Shown here one piece after another: positions 12,297-26,016 of a stretch of 64,000 nt of DNA. The notes under the pieces are model-generated. The model made no database searches and had not been told where the DNA came from. It worked only from the letters and a program-made list of their open reading frames with translations. The position numbers and the translations under genes were made by a program. Numbering within the stretch: the stretch's first letter is position 1; each line of letters begins with the position of its first letter. This DNA comes from Puffinus mauretanicus (lineage: Eukaryota; Chordata; Aves; Procellariiformes; Procellariidae): positions 62,001 through 126,000 of the forward strand of contig JAJKFH010001941.1 of the NCBI GenBank assembly GCA_023333565.1, read 5' to 3'.

Positions 12297-13882
12297 CTGT
12301 GCCGGACAGAACAAGACAGCTCCATTAGATAGGAAATATTTCATATCACCTGCCAAGGTACACAAAAAGCTACTGTGTGTTTCGCATAGACTGCATAGCT
12401 CTTGGGGCTAGCACTGCCCTGTCTCTCCCCCATCTTACTGTCTATCTGCACTGTCATGTGTATCCAAAATATTCTACTGACTGCTGAAAAGTGAAGTTTT
12501 TGATAGGAAAAAAATTGCTAGATGGAATTCTTTACAATAATTTTTTTGCATGCAATTATTAAATGCTACAGAAGGTACATTCAGCGATGAATCTACTTCA
12601 CAGAGTTAGGTAGTATATGATTAGTACAATAAAAACTTGTTCAGAATCTGAGACAGATAATTTAGATGATATATATTACCACAATAGTGAGGTTTTATTT
12701 GAGTTTGGTGCATGGAAAAGTAATGGAAGTTAGTTATTTTGAAGGGCTGGTGGCCTAACTAGATTGCCCTGGTGAGTGATCATGATGAAGCTGGAAATGG
12801 AAATAAAAGAAGAAACCCTTGTGGTAAGTGATAAATCGATCAGCTGCCAGTCTGTCAAATTTTGCATGCATTCATCCTCATCAGTACAAGAAGAGGCTGG
12901 GGTCATCACTTTTGGGCAGCCTTGAGACAACCAGATAGTAGCTGTCTGGAGACAAAGACGTGAGTTTTTCACAGTACCAGCGAGGCAGCCTCCTTTTTCC
13001 CAACCCCTTCGTGCTGACGGTTTCAAGAGGACCCTAGATAGGATCCTTACATCTGACCAATGCAGAAGCACTCAGTGGGCACTGAAAACAGAGATGTGTA
13101 CTGCTGTATGTAGTGGAGCTTTAGTAAAATCAGTAAAATCCAAAACAGAGCCTTCTCAGTCATGTCTTCTCCACACCGCAGGTTGTTGGGTGTGCATTAA
13201 TCTCTATCCTCTACCTTTGGGAATAGTCCCACTGTTTGTCTCAGTGATGTGTCTGTCTCTTGGAAAATTTCACTGTGCAGAAAGTCAGATTTATCAGCAT
13301 TTGTTTTTCACCCAGAAACAGGAGCATTTTTCAGGATCTATTTAAAAGCAGCATTTCAAAGGATGGGCAACCACAGTTTTATTTCTGCTTCTTTCTCTAA
13401 TCAGATTTTGAAAAGGAAAACACAGCTATCAATTTAATGGAATGCTTGCTTTTCTGAAACTGATCTTTGCCACAGCAAAAGACCAAAGGATACTATTACC
13501 TTGGGTATTTATGGACGTATTTCCTCAGCTGTAAATATTTCTTTATAAATTAGACAATAAGGTATTTTATCAGGGAAACAGACTTCCTGTCTGTTTCTAT
13601 ATTGCTGTACATTCTGATATTACATTTTATTTCTTAGGCTAGTTATATAAAGCCTGAAAAGAAAGCAGTGACTAGTTTCCTTCACCAAGGGTGATATTTT
13701 TTAATTTGCACTCTGTTTTGATTTTTTTTTTTCTCTGGTCTTGCAGTTGATCTTTAATAGGAAGATGCAAAATTAAAATAGGGAAAATTGTAAGACACTT
13801 CTGTTTGGCATCTCCATAACCTGAAGATTATTTGAAGCTTTGCAAGCCTTGTCACTGAATTTCAAAACTGCTCTTGTGGTAG

Positions 13883-14017
13883 TTTTTTCTTTTTCTTTTT
13901 CTTTTTCTCTTTTTCTTTTTCTTTTTCTTTTTCTTTTTCTTTTTCTTTTTCTTTTTCTTTTTCTTTTTCTTTTTCTTTTTCTTTTTCTTTTTCTTTTTCT
14001 TTTTCTTTTTCTTTTTC
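13883..14017. repeat. (CTTTTT)n pyrimidine tract, 135 bp
   Basis: Every base from 13883 to 14017 is C or T on the plus strand. The pattern is a hexamer with one CTCTTTTT interruption near 13907. The Phe/Leu-rich plus-strand and Lys/Glu-rich minus-strand ORFs here are translations of the repeat, not genes. The mirror-symmetric purine/pyrimidine character could support triplex (H-DNA) structure. Confidence 0.97.
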
Positions 14018-17000
14018 ATAAAACATGGAACTATATTCAAAACTAAGTGAATGAAGCAATTCAAACTCTTTTCTGCTCAGAGGACATCTATGGCAGATTG
14101 TGGTTTTTTTCTCAGTGGCGTTCAATTCAGAAATTAACCCTAGTTGTAAGCATTGCATATTAGAATGGATTTCACTGCGTACTAATTTATGTGATTGTTT
14201 GAGGGGGCTATTAATGTACAGATTACTAGTGAACAGTTATGTTCATCGCCACTACTTATTTTAGCTCTAGAGGCCAATTATAGCAAAGCTTACCCCTTTT
14301 CAAGAGCTAGAATACTTTTTCCTACTTGATTTCTAGTTTTGAATATTATAGGACCTTATCCAATGTTTAGGACTGCATGCGTGCTCTTCCATTTGGATAA
14401 GAATGAGGTAAAAATCAATGATAAAATTATAATATTATTATGATAATTACAATAATTTGCCATAGTGGGTCAGTGGAGACAAGCCAGGAGACTGTTATGA
14501 AAGAGCTCGCAGCACTGCGTTATGGTTGTTGCTTCCTGGTGTTGCCCCTGAGACAGCACATTTCTACCATACCAGAAGTACTGGGTTTTGCTTGTATTGG
14601 CACAATTAATTTCTGATTCCTACATTTTTGTATAAAAAGCTATTTTTTTGGCATGATATCACAATTTCTTCTGACATAGGTGGTAATGGATTCTTTCAGT
14701 CACTTCTTACAGAGATGAACTGAAATAAAGGGAACAAGAAGAGAAGAATTAAAAGGATGGGGGAAGAGGAAGCTGGTTCAATTAGTTCCAAAAGGAATAA
14801 TTTGTTACATTTCCAGCTCAGCATGCTCATCAATACTGGTGGAGAATCTGCAGTACATGTTAAACGGTTCCTTTCTGCTCTGTAAAACTAGGCATGATTC
14901 CCTGCAGTGCACAAGAAAAACAATTCCACTATCAATAATCTACAGAAACACCTCTGTGTTTACGAAAAATTCCATGTGTCTAACATTTCTGACTTACTAG
15001 GGGTCGATACATCTTTTTTATCGGTTTCTTTTTCAGAAATTGATCAAAGCCAATCTCAGTTATAAAACTCTAGATATTTTTTAGGTTTTGTCCAGATAAT
15101 TTCTTCCTCACCCTTGCTAAAAATATTATCTATATAACCTTCATAATCTATATTTTTATATCTATATAATATCTGTAGCTACAAATATACTTGATTTATC
15201 TTTATATTGATACAGCAATGTCTAATCTATATGATTGAACACTGGGATATACTTTCTGGTAACAATAAAAAGCACAAATTTTGGGATTCACATGCTTTCA
15301 TTAAAACTTTATCCCTTCTTTATTCCTACATATTTCAACATTTGGTTTAGAAAGCCCTTTCTTGCTCCAGCAGTAACATAAAAACGCCTTATGAATCAAA
15401 GGCACATGTAGCTATGCAGAAAGAATTTCAACCCTTTTTCTTCTAGTTATACAAGTAGATGATACAAGCCAGTATGAAGGAAGACAGAGTATGCTGCACT
15501 CTAAGACTGGTGAAAATAGTATCCTTTGAAAACTCATGAAGCTTGAGATAGTGAATGAAACTACATTTTGAAATAATAATAAAAAATACTACTGGCATAG
15601 TGGGGTATCACTGCATAATAGAAAGTAGAAACTTCAGATCTGGAGCTCAGAGACATGACTTGCTGTTTCTTGACTTTTAGAGAACCATCTTCCTCCCTAG
15701 CGAATACTACCGTGCTTTGGCAGATGCTTAACTTTTGCTATGGAAGCACCAGAGGATCCCAAAAGATACTGAAACCATGTTGTGACAGCCGTAAAACACT
15801 CTGACTAGGAGACTTTCTCTGCCAAGAACAGTGTACTCTAAACATATATAACTTTCAAGCTAAACTGATTTCAGATACATGTTTTAGACCAGGCTTCCTC
15901 AGAAGACTAATCTGTATGGTCTATTTAGTCCTCCACTTATTTTTAAAAATCATGGCAACACTGAAGCATTCTCCCTTACCTCTCTTCTAGACCATGAAGG
16001 GTTTTTTGGGGGAAAAAATACAAGATCCAGATAGGTGGCTTTGCCGAAGATGAATAATTGTGGCTCTCTTCAGAGTCTGTCAGAATGACTCCTTCAGAAG
16101 GCAGGTATTTATCATCAGAAGTTATACAGATGACCTCTTTACTCCAAGTAAGGTAAGGTATGAGAATATTTGGGGCAATTTCGTCTTCTCCATTAACACT
16201 GCTGTTGCAGTCACTAAGCATTCAGCCTCCACTGAGGTTATTTAGTCAACCTCTTTGGGAGCATGTTCATTAGGTAGTCATCCATTCTTCAGTGCTCCTC
16301 AAAGAGTGTGCATGGCATCTATTTAAAATTGCAAGGCTTATTAGGCTTATGAAAGCCTTACTGTGCACAAATGTCTTGCAGCAGGTATCACTTTTCAACA
16401 CATGTTTCTCCAGTTCAATATCTAGGCTACAACATCACACAAGTGAGAAAATACTCAATGAATATCTTGATGCGTTTACTCTTCTGTTGATCCTGGATGA
16501 GTAGCATGTTGCGTTTATCTAATTTTTCCTCTCAGAGTGAAAGATACGGTTCATCAAACTAAGGCCTTCTTCAAAATCTTTTAGCTTTGCCATTTAGTTT
16601 TTGTCTGAGCTGCATCACTGGAAAAGATGGAAACTGTATTTTTATCACGAAGAGCATTTTACTGTCTAGGCTGCATGATCCCTCTTTTCTACTGTACCAT
16701 TAAAGTAGGCGTAGGGGGAGCAAGGTTGCTAACCCTCACCCTGGAAAAGGAACAGAAGTAATATCGTGCCCCCCACACATTGAATTCAAGTCTGTGGATT
16801 TTCAGACCTCAGTTTAAGCACCATCTCTATACTCTCCTGCTTATTTATGGATATATTTCTCTTCAGAAGGAGAATGCATTTGATGTAATAATTTGTTCTA
16901 TCAGGAAGTACCTATCTCAATTGGTATATTCACTCAAAAGGCTTGAATTTGGTATCAACTGTAAGTATTTATTGTATAATCATTGTATTTTACAATAGGT

Positions 17001-18075
17001 ACAAAATATATTTCCAGTTAGTTTGATTTGTTGTACTGCTTAGATAGCATGGGACCTTAAGGTAACTTGATTTAGGTGACTGGAAGTCCCTTTCTACAAG
17101 CTAGCAACAAAAAATGCATATAGATTTTTCAGGCATGAAATTTCAATAAAGTGACCTTTGCAATATTATTTGAATGACAAGAACACAAGAATCTCATTGG
17201 AAACATGACATTTACTTTCAAATATTTTCGTTTATCCAGCAGTGGGTTTTTAATGGGATTATGCTTTAAAGTTTGGTTTTCTATTAGGTTTCCTTTACAT
17301 CTGTTTAAACTTGTGCCTTTATTTGAGTTTGCTGTACATAGGCAAATGGAGTTTCTAATGAAAGCTAGCCCATAAGACTGGTACGCCTGCACAAGCTGGA
17401 AAGCTGAGCTTGTAACTTTTTGTTTCTCTTCACAGCCAGGCTGACACATTTTTTTTTACTTTACTCAATATCTTAACTTCTACCATCTCTGGAAGCAAAT
17501 AAAAGAACAAACAAATCAACACTTGGAAACTACTCATATTGTGAAAAGTATGATATGAACTGTATCTTAGTTTTTTCTTAACCCTAGAGACCTTGAAGTT
17601 TCCCTCTATGTGTCTGATTACACGAGCTTGTCTTAGTGATGGGTTCATCAAAGTGGTGTTTCTTTATCTTACTAAGTACTGGCGAAAGGTTTTTCTTCTC
17701 CTGTTTCTGCAATGACTGGTGTCAACACTGACATTTTGAACTTGGACAATTTTTATGCTGGTATTTTTGATTTAGCTCACATGTTAAGTTTTAAACAATA
17801 TTGAACTTTTCATTCACAAAGTTGTACAGTGTAACTCGGTTAAATCAGTACAACTCTGTGGAAAGCTCATTCCCCAGAGCAACCCAGGGTTGGCCCTGAC
17901 TGATGACTCCCAAGGCAAACATGCAGCAAACATTTCATGTCTCCAGGTGGGAGCAGACACCGAACAGTTGGTCTTGGGGATCTAACGAGCTCTACCCTAG
18001 GAACAGTGCTTGGGAAATCCTTAATGCACCTGATTAATAGTGATCTTGCAGCATTTAATGGTTATGTGATAGATG

Positions 18076-18114
18076 ATTGGTATCCTTGAAAAATTGGGTC
18101 GGGATGCTATAAAA
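18076..18114 (+). promoter_or_regulatory. Possible CCAAT/TATA promoter
   Basis: ATTGG (an inverted CCAAT box) at 18076-18080 is followed 27 bases later by TATAAAA at 18108-18114, a spacing typical of polymerase II promoters or LTR U3 regions. The surrounding 250 bases are somewhat less AT-rich than the desert. No ORF or LTR borders were found downstream, so this is only a suggestion. Confidence 0.2.
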
Positions 18115-20542
18115 CGTGCTTGACTATTAGTTGCTGTTGCTAAGCTAACCTGATCTGCATATATAGACTAGTCGTGTGAGTTGTTAGTTATATCAGTCAG
18201 GATTTTACTGACACCTCTTTTTTTGTCAGTTCCTGATACACAAAATAACAAGAGTTGCTGGAGCTAGACAAGATGTGAGAATTAAAACAGAAACCTCAAC
18301 TTCGACACTAAGACTAGTGAAGGCCTGAATTGCTTATGTATTAGGCAGGTAGTTAAATAACATCTTTACAGATCAGGAAGGCTTCACTCTATAAAAGACA
18401 TGTCTTAGCTAACTTCTGCTAGTGCAATGGGTTAACTAGTACATTATGTTTAATACTCTACATTTGATTGTTGCTTTTTCTGAAAAGTCTTGAAAATCTA
18501 CCTTAGATAATGCTATAAGGAAAATTAATAATCAAACTGTAAATTCAAAGTTCTGACAAGTAGCAACTATGAAAAAAAGTGAAAAGGGCATCTGCTTTCT
18601 TAAAAAAAAAAGAAAAAGGTTAACAGCAGTGACTAGTAAGGCCAAACTTGTTTAATATAAATATTCATTATTTGAACATCGAGTGGATAGCTCATTTGCA
18701 ATCCCAATTGTTTTAAATTAATTAGAAAACTGGGCAAATTCTTTGTGGGTTATTCTTTAACACATTGTACTTTTAACTTTATCAGAATTTTCTTTTGTGC
18801 TAACTCATTAAAGGTTATTTGCCACCTCAAAAACACTGCAGAGCAGTATGCTTTCATTGAAATGTGGATAGTCTGCACTTTTCAAAATCAGGTCAGTATT
18901 TAGAAACAAAAAAAAATTACTAAAAAACTTATTTTAGACTGTTGACTTTTTAAGCAGGGAAAAATGGACTTTTATTTCTTCATCTCATTCAAATGATGTT
19001 ATTTCCCCAAAATTGCCTACTATCAACATGTTAGATGTCTAATAGAGGAACAACTCGGTAAACAGCACTTTTTATTCTGAACTGCAAACATTACTTTATT
19101 CAGCTCTTGGGTTTCTTGGAGATCTCTTTATTTATTCCTTTGCTTGATCTCACGTTTTGCAAATAAAAATAATTTAAATTCAGTCTAATTTAAGATATAA
19201 TTTGTTTCTGTACCTGTGTTCAGGTAATGGACAAGAAACTAGGTTCAGTTATTGGCTGAAAAACAGACTTTTATTGTGAAGGTGGACGACTTTTTCCCTT
19301 GTTACATGGAAATGCTTTTTACATCCTTTGTTCGTCTTAATCAAGAAATGCAGGTTATCTAGGGCTGGAGTTGTCTCTCCCGCTGTGTATGTGCAGTGAC
19401 TACCATAATAAAGTTCTGGTTTCACTTGAAGCTTTTAAGCCCTACAATAGTATTAAAGTAGCTGTGAACCAGCAGATAGCAGAAGGTGAAGGTGAATAAT
19501 ACGAAAGATTATGCAGATTACCAGTGTTATTCTTTCAGAAACAAAATTCCCAAAGAATTTCATGTTTCAAAAACAGGATTGCGAGTTTCTAGAAAGAATC
19601 TTCAGAAGACTAAATGAGATAATCGACTGCAGGGAAAATACCATATTTGAAATATATGACATTGCCCTGCTGGAAACAATGGTATATGACTTGATACTTT
19701 AAAACTGCAACAAAGGCAAAGCAATATCAGTATAATTACAGACCCCTGCATGCTATTATGAATTTTGAACACTGGAATACACTGAATTATATCCTGGCTT
19801 AGATGAACATTATTACTATTACCAGTACCTGGAGTAATAGTGCTACCTTAAATTCTGTTTCATAAGTACGTAATTTTTGCAGCCATCAATATAAATACCT
19901 TTTTAATTCTGTAGAACATTGTTCTAATTAACTACTTAGCTAACCTTATTCTTAACTAAATTGAACCATTGGCACAATTAAGATACATTAGTGTTGTGAT
20001 TTTTATGAGCAATATTAAAATTTGGATTATTGGAATTCTTTATTACAAAGATGTTCTCCTCTGTACTGAAAAAAAGGACATTCTTGTCAGCAAGCACAGA
20101 GCTTTCATGTATACTGTAATATAGATCAAAGATCTATAATTATCCTCTGACATCATAAATATGCAAATATTTGAAAATTTAAATTTCACAGTATTAAAAA
20201 TCTAAGTTATTAATAAGATGTATTAGCTTTATTGTACAATACGAATATCCTATTGGCCAATATATTTTCCCTTGCCAAGTATTTTAAGAAACTAATTTGA
20301 ATGGAGCCTTTTCAATATGAAAATGCATTAAAACATTTTACTCTATTACCTGATTATCCTATCCCACTTTATCTATTATTCTGTTTCAATCTTTTGTCTT
20401 CATATTCATTCTCTTTTTCAGCTTTTGTTAAAATTTAATTAAATATCATTTTCTATTCACTTTTCCACCTTACTTCCTACTTTGGTTCAATATGCTTAGT
20501 GCAAAACCAAAAATCTTTCAATCCACTGAGATAGAATTGTTC

Positions 20543-20607
20543 TTCACATCTTTTTTTTAAAGCATTAATAGGAATGTGCTTCACATCTACTTCTTTTTAA
20601 AGCATTA
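20543..20607. repeat. Two-copy imperfect tandem duplication, 37 bp period
   Basis: TTCACATC, a T-rich run and TTTAAAGCATTA occur at 20543 and again from 20580. Confidence 0.65.
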
Positions 20608-20850
20608 TATCCTTTTATGGGTTTCCAAATACAAGAATTCTGTGTGAAAGAAGAAACTACAATTCGTGAACTACCCTTTTGTTCCCGCTTACTTAATATT
20701 CATAGTAGTCATTCATTAAACTGGAAGCAGAATGGGGCCACAAGTACCTACTGCAATTGTAGAAAAGATTTAGTCCATCAAAGAAGTATTTGATTTAATT
20801 TTCAAATAAAGTATTTATAAGGTTTTTAGAAAACTTCAAATAATTATATA

Positions 20851-20876
20851 TTCATATTAATATTAATTAATATGAA
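20851..20876. repeat. AT-rich inverted repeat, 11-bp perfect arms
   Basis: TTCATATTAAT and ATTAATATGAA are separated by four bases, a potential cruciform. TTCATATT recurs at 20881. AT-rich DNA makes such palindromes fairly common. Confidence 0.7.
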
Positions 20877-22226
20877 TTAATTCATATTCCCCCAAATTAC
20901 ACAGAAACCTAGAGTAATTACAAGTACCAGTCCTGTGCAAATATATTCTGCTCTCTCTGCTATAATTGCCATAAGACCACCATTCATATTTTTCCCCAGT
21001 AAATTAGAATGACAAATAGTGGTAGACTCTTCTAGGGTTTTCTAGGTTGTTTTGTATTTCTTTCCTAGCCCACCATATCTCATTTCAATAGATTTAGAAG
21101 AAATTTAATATTCCATGATAGGAACACACGTTTGGAAAAGGGCACAAATACTTAAATACTTGCAAAATGTAAGGTATTTATATGTTACAGATTCCATCTT
21201 ATAATTACAGTACAAAGTACTACAAACATTTCTGCTATATATATTTTGCTGCAGCTATACCTTTTGACAAATTGACTGACATATCAAAATGCAATATAAC
21301 CTGAAGAAAAATCCTGGCTCATACTTGCTTGTAATATTGGCATCATAATGTTGATGTATCTTTCAAACCTTAGTAAACTTCAAACTACTTAGTAAAAGGA
21401 TGTCTTGCATTCAGTCACAGATTTTTTTTAATCCATTTTAAATATCCTGCACAGTAATTTCCTTAAATAAACTATTTTATGCACAGATTAAAATCTCAAA
21501 CTTAAAAACCAGAGACTATATCAACAATTTTTAGTTCATTAGCTTCAAAGTGAGTTTTCTTTTGAATACAAATGGAATAATCTTTCCCACTACAATGATG
21601 TCACTTCTGCTTGAATAGGAACAGAATAAAAGCCATGTAAAAGCCTGATGACTTTGACTACGCTGCCTTATATGTAGTTTAATTTGTTTTAAAATGACCA
21701 TGATTTTGATGCGTCCATTTTTGTATGCTCAAGCTGAGACATTTCAATGCAGTGTGGCACTCGGTATCGCAACTCAGCATTTCCTAAAGGTGTGTCACTG
21801 ACACAATTTTGCACCTATGTGCCAATATAAGGTAGTATTTGCAGTACTTTTCCATTAACAAAGTTAATTTGGGGAGTAACTGAGTGACAATATGATCAAT
21901 AGAATTACTTGCACAAAATTACTGTGAAAATACCTGTTGCTAGCTTTTTGGAATGATGTTTAATTTTACTACTGTAAATATCATAGACCATAGCAATAAG
22001 AAAGTGATGCCCCAGGATTACCTAAGTAATTGGCTTCCCAAATCATGATTATCTTCCACACTATTGGAAGTATGCTCATTGTTTTGTGTACTTTGTACTA
22101 CCAGGGTCAATAATGATATGCCAGCAAAGTCCTGGACTCTTTCTGGAACAGCATATTAAAACAACCTAGTGAAACCTACCTTCTCTGTTTCCAGAAATAA
22201 GACCATGAAACTGACTATTCATCTAA

Positions 22227-22242
22227 TTAATGAATTCATTAA
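22227..22242. repeat. 16-bp perfect palindrome TTAATGAATTCATTAA
   Basis: The sequence equals its own reverse complement, with looser flanking symmetry (ATCTAA and TTAGAT outside it). It contains homeodomain-type TAAT cores on both strands. Confidence 0.75.
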
Positions 22243-25200
22243 ATTTATTAGATTAATTATTAGATTAAAATTCACTGCAAAACTTAAAAATATCTGAAAA
22301 GCAAGATAAAATGTAAGATTTTAAGGAGGTGGTTTGCTTCACAAGCCACATGAAAACTGATGAGGTTGCTAACTGACAATTTGGTTACCATTTACGAACA
22401 AAAGGGCATGAAAGACAAAGTCCACATGAGTTTTACTCATATGATAAACAAACAGAGTGAAGTTAGTTATCTGCAAAAAGATGTAGCAAGACTTAGTACA
22501 GGATTTAATGTAATTTAAAGTGGTTCCTACCTAAGGAAGTATAAATGGCTGGTAAAACAACATCAGCAGATTTTACATTTGTCCCAGGAGTAGTATTTTA
22601 TAAGCAGACTTAGACACGGTGTGATTAGTTTACGAGAAATTGTCCTTCACTTTGTCTTGTCTTCCAAATTTTTGTGTGGTATCTGTTTTGCCATCACATT
22701 TTTTAAGAGATTACCAATGGAATGAAATAAAACTCACTTAAAATGAAGTCTGACTATAGCATACATTCTATTCTTATTGAGCCAGTTATGAAAAGGTCTT
22801 TCTACTGAAACTTTTTCTCTCTACCGCTGAACTAAATATGGGGAAATTCTAAATTTCTCTTACAGCTGCTGAAAACATGTTCCAGATTATTAGCCGTACT
22901 GAATACTTCCTTCATTAGTTCATTATGGATGTTCCCCTGAAAAGATCTTTTAAAAAGTAGCATTACAAGTTTCCATCTATTGACATTTAAGCTCTCTGGT
23001 CAGTGGTTCAGAAAAATGGATTTATGAACTTTATTTCTCCTTTCCAAGTTCAGCAAATGATCAGTAATGATTCTAATAATGTTTTCTGGATCTGACAGAT
23101 GAAGAAATGTTTATTTTTACAGTTACAGTATGAACTGAGTATAGATAACAACAGAAGCAGAACCTCTAAAAAACCTTTGGGTTTAGTTAATGGCTTGAAT
23201 ACTTCTCTCTCGGAAATCAGTTAATCTGTTGGATTGCAAGTGGAGAAAGACCTGACCTTCTAATGCTTGGTGATGTAGTCTATCATTTTATGAGTCGTGC
23301 ATATGGAAAACTTCTTGAGTAGATTAAAATTTTCTTGTCTAAGAAGGTAGTATTGATAAATGGAGTATGATTAGGGACTGAATGTCTTAGACCTAGAACA
23401 TCTCTGTGATGGGTTTGAGCTCAAGAGCAAAGAGAAGGCTACCAAAACTGAGAGGCCCTATGCCAATTTAACTGTTACCAGTCTCTCTCTCACTACAGAT
23501 TATGCTACAGGCCAATCTGTTATACATGAAAATCCCATTTTACTGAGATCTGACAAAAACTGAATAAGCCAATACTGCTACAGAGGCAAAATAAAATGAG
23601 TTAAATAACATGTCTAGGATGACCTATACCTTAAGGATTAAATATGAAGAAGTATTAAGTAAGTATAATATATGAAGAATATTCAGTATGCTAAAAGATA
23701 TTTGACATACTTGGAATGTTTTAAAGGAATTTAAGAAAAAGAAAGGTTAAATTACATACATAATATTTTCTATAATTAGTTATATTGGAGAAAAAACAGA
23801 TGATAGTGAAAATTTTTACGATTTTTTTAAAATGGAAGAACTCATGAGCCTGAGAAGTATATAATTTATAATATGCAAAAACTGCTGAAAAAAACAGGGA
23901 GAGATTACCTGTGATCTGTGGAACCAGTAATTTGTCTACCCCAGGTTCCTTTAAAATGTTTTTGTTGACAGTTTATATACATATTTAGCCTCTATTGAAC
24001 AGTATTATGATAAGGAGAAAATTATGTTTCTGAAAGAGTTAGTGGTAGTATTTAAGTATACTCTCTGGGCTGCTGATTAAAAAGATCATAAAAAAGGAAA
24101 AGTGGGAGGTGAGAAAAAGAAGTCAGGTTCCAGATCTGTATTTACTCTTCCTGGCTCTGAGTAATTTGGCCTTGATCCTGTTTCATTTAGAGTGGCTCAG
24201 TTTTTCACTGGAGAAGATGACTACAAGTTAATTACAGTGCCCAGTCTGAGAGCCAAAGGCCTAATAAATTCCTTTGTCATCAACTAAGATGTCCAAGGAA
24301 GTTGATGGTTGTTCCGTAAAGGCCTCTCTTTGAGCTACTTATTGCCTCTTTTGTGTTGAATGCTGGTTAATAGAGGCCACATCAGTTAGCCTGTGGTTCA
24401 GGTTCTGTGAGGGCTAATGTTGCCCCACTTTGGGGCAGGATGGCATTGCCAGTGGCAACAAATTTCAGCTTTTAGGTTGTGTAATCTAGAAACAGGCAAG
24501 AACAAATATAAAAATATTTGTTCATTCTTTAACACGTTTCCAAAAGGAGTACAGACAATTCCTGGCCATGGATATATGGTTAGGACTTGAGGTCTTCTGA
24601 GCAGGATGAATCAAGATGACTTTGCTTTAAGAAGTCATTAGAAGGCTGTCCCTGTTTGCCTTCTTGAATATTGTAAACTCCTCATAGGAGTGCCTTGTGC
24701 ATTGTGCCTTCAAGTAGGGCAACCAAAGCAATGCTCACAGGTGCCAGAATTAAAGATTAATGTTTGCTAACAAAAAAAAATTGTCATCAAATTTAATTTA
24801 CTGACATTGTACAAACTCAAGTGGTTTTTTTTCCTAGCCTTTCTGAAATTCCTCTATTTCTTCATAGTGATGGCCATAAACCTTTAAAACCTTCTCATCA
24901 CTCTTTCACACAATTTTTTTCCTTTTGGCTATTTTTTCTTGCGGTAAGACTCAGTTGCAAAACTGAAAGCTGTCTGAAAACAAACCCAAAGGACTGTTGT
25001 TTGAAATGTCTCAGGAGCTGACCTTACACCTTATCTTTTTGTTCTTTGTCACAGAACTATAGTGATAAGATTCAATTTCACGCTTCTATCGTTACAGAAA
25101 AGGCGCAAAGCAAATTCTGACATGGCACTTGCAAGACTTCAGCATTCCCTAATTCATCCAGAAACAACCTCCATGCATGTGTGGTTGAATACAGTTAATT

Positions 25201-25779
25201 TTTTTTATGGCCTTTTTCAGTCTACTCAACCACCTTCCATTCTGCCCCGGTAATGTATTAGAATTTTGTTTTCCACATTCAAGATATAACATGTGATATA
25301 AATACAAATAGAGTTTTAAAGGCACCACCTAAGATTTGAGGTGACTAAACTTCAGCCAAAGAGTAAGAAGAAATATGTTGCAAGATGCACTTTTGAATCA
25401 CCTGTGGTGCTCCTTCCAGTTATATACTGAAAAATTCGCTGTACAGTATTTCTTAAATACATGTAAATAACTAAGCTGCTTAGCTGCTGTTGCAAACAAA
25501 TACTGTGTCTAACCAGAAGTATATTAACACTTAGAAAGGCAATACTGAAGGTGAGGCAGTTCATAGAAATATGTGTAAATGGAGGTAAGAGATAAAGAGA
25601 AAAAAGAAGGGATCTACATTGACTCCCAAATTTTTTGTCCATTAAATACGTACTTGATCGTATTAGAGCCTTGAATTTGAAGGGAACTGTTTCTGAAATG
25701 GTATTTGCAGTACTAGGTTTCTTTAACACCAGACACATTCATGCAAAAATGCAACACAGTATACAGCAGTAAAGTATTG

Positions 25780-25978
25780 GAAGGTGTTGTGGTTTAACCC
25801 AGCAGGCAGCCGAACACCACACAGCCGCTTGCTCACTCCCCCCTGCTCAGTGGGATGGGGGACAGAATCGAAAAAAAAAAGTAAAATTTGTGGATTGAGA
25901 TAAAGGCAGTTTAATAAAACAGAAAAGGAAGGGAAAATAATAATAATAATGATAATGATAATGATGATAATAATAATA

Positions 25979-26016
<38 letters not shown>

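Larger units (their letters stand above)
14018..25779. other. Long AT-rich non-coding desert
   Basis: Nearly 12 kb with no recognisable gene and no young transposon. ORFs are sparse, the longest about 106 codons and without domains. There are AT-rich inverted repeats at 20851-20876 and 22227-22242, a small tandem duplication at 20543-20607, and a possible CCAAT/TATA pair near 18080-18114. A minus-strand ORF at 15976-16221 ends near a donor-like AGGTAAGG but is blocked upstream by a stop. Confidence 0.6.

Noticed and set aside
12730..13071. 113-codon minus-strand ORF as a further exon upstream of 12296
   Set aside because: A competing frame over the same bases looks equally protein-like, and neither has matching splice sites in a compatible phase.
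13840..14158. Phe/Leu-rich and Lys/Glu-rich ORFs
   Set aside because: They are translations of the (CTTTTT)n repeat.
15976..16221. 81-codon minus-strand ORF ending near a strong AGGTAAGG donor-like site
   Set aside because: A stop directly precedes the first codon and no acceptor fits, so an exon model fails without special pleading.
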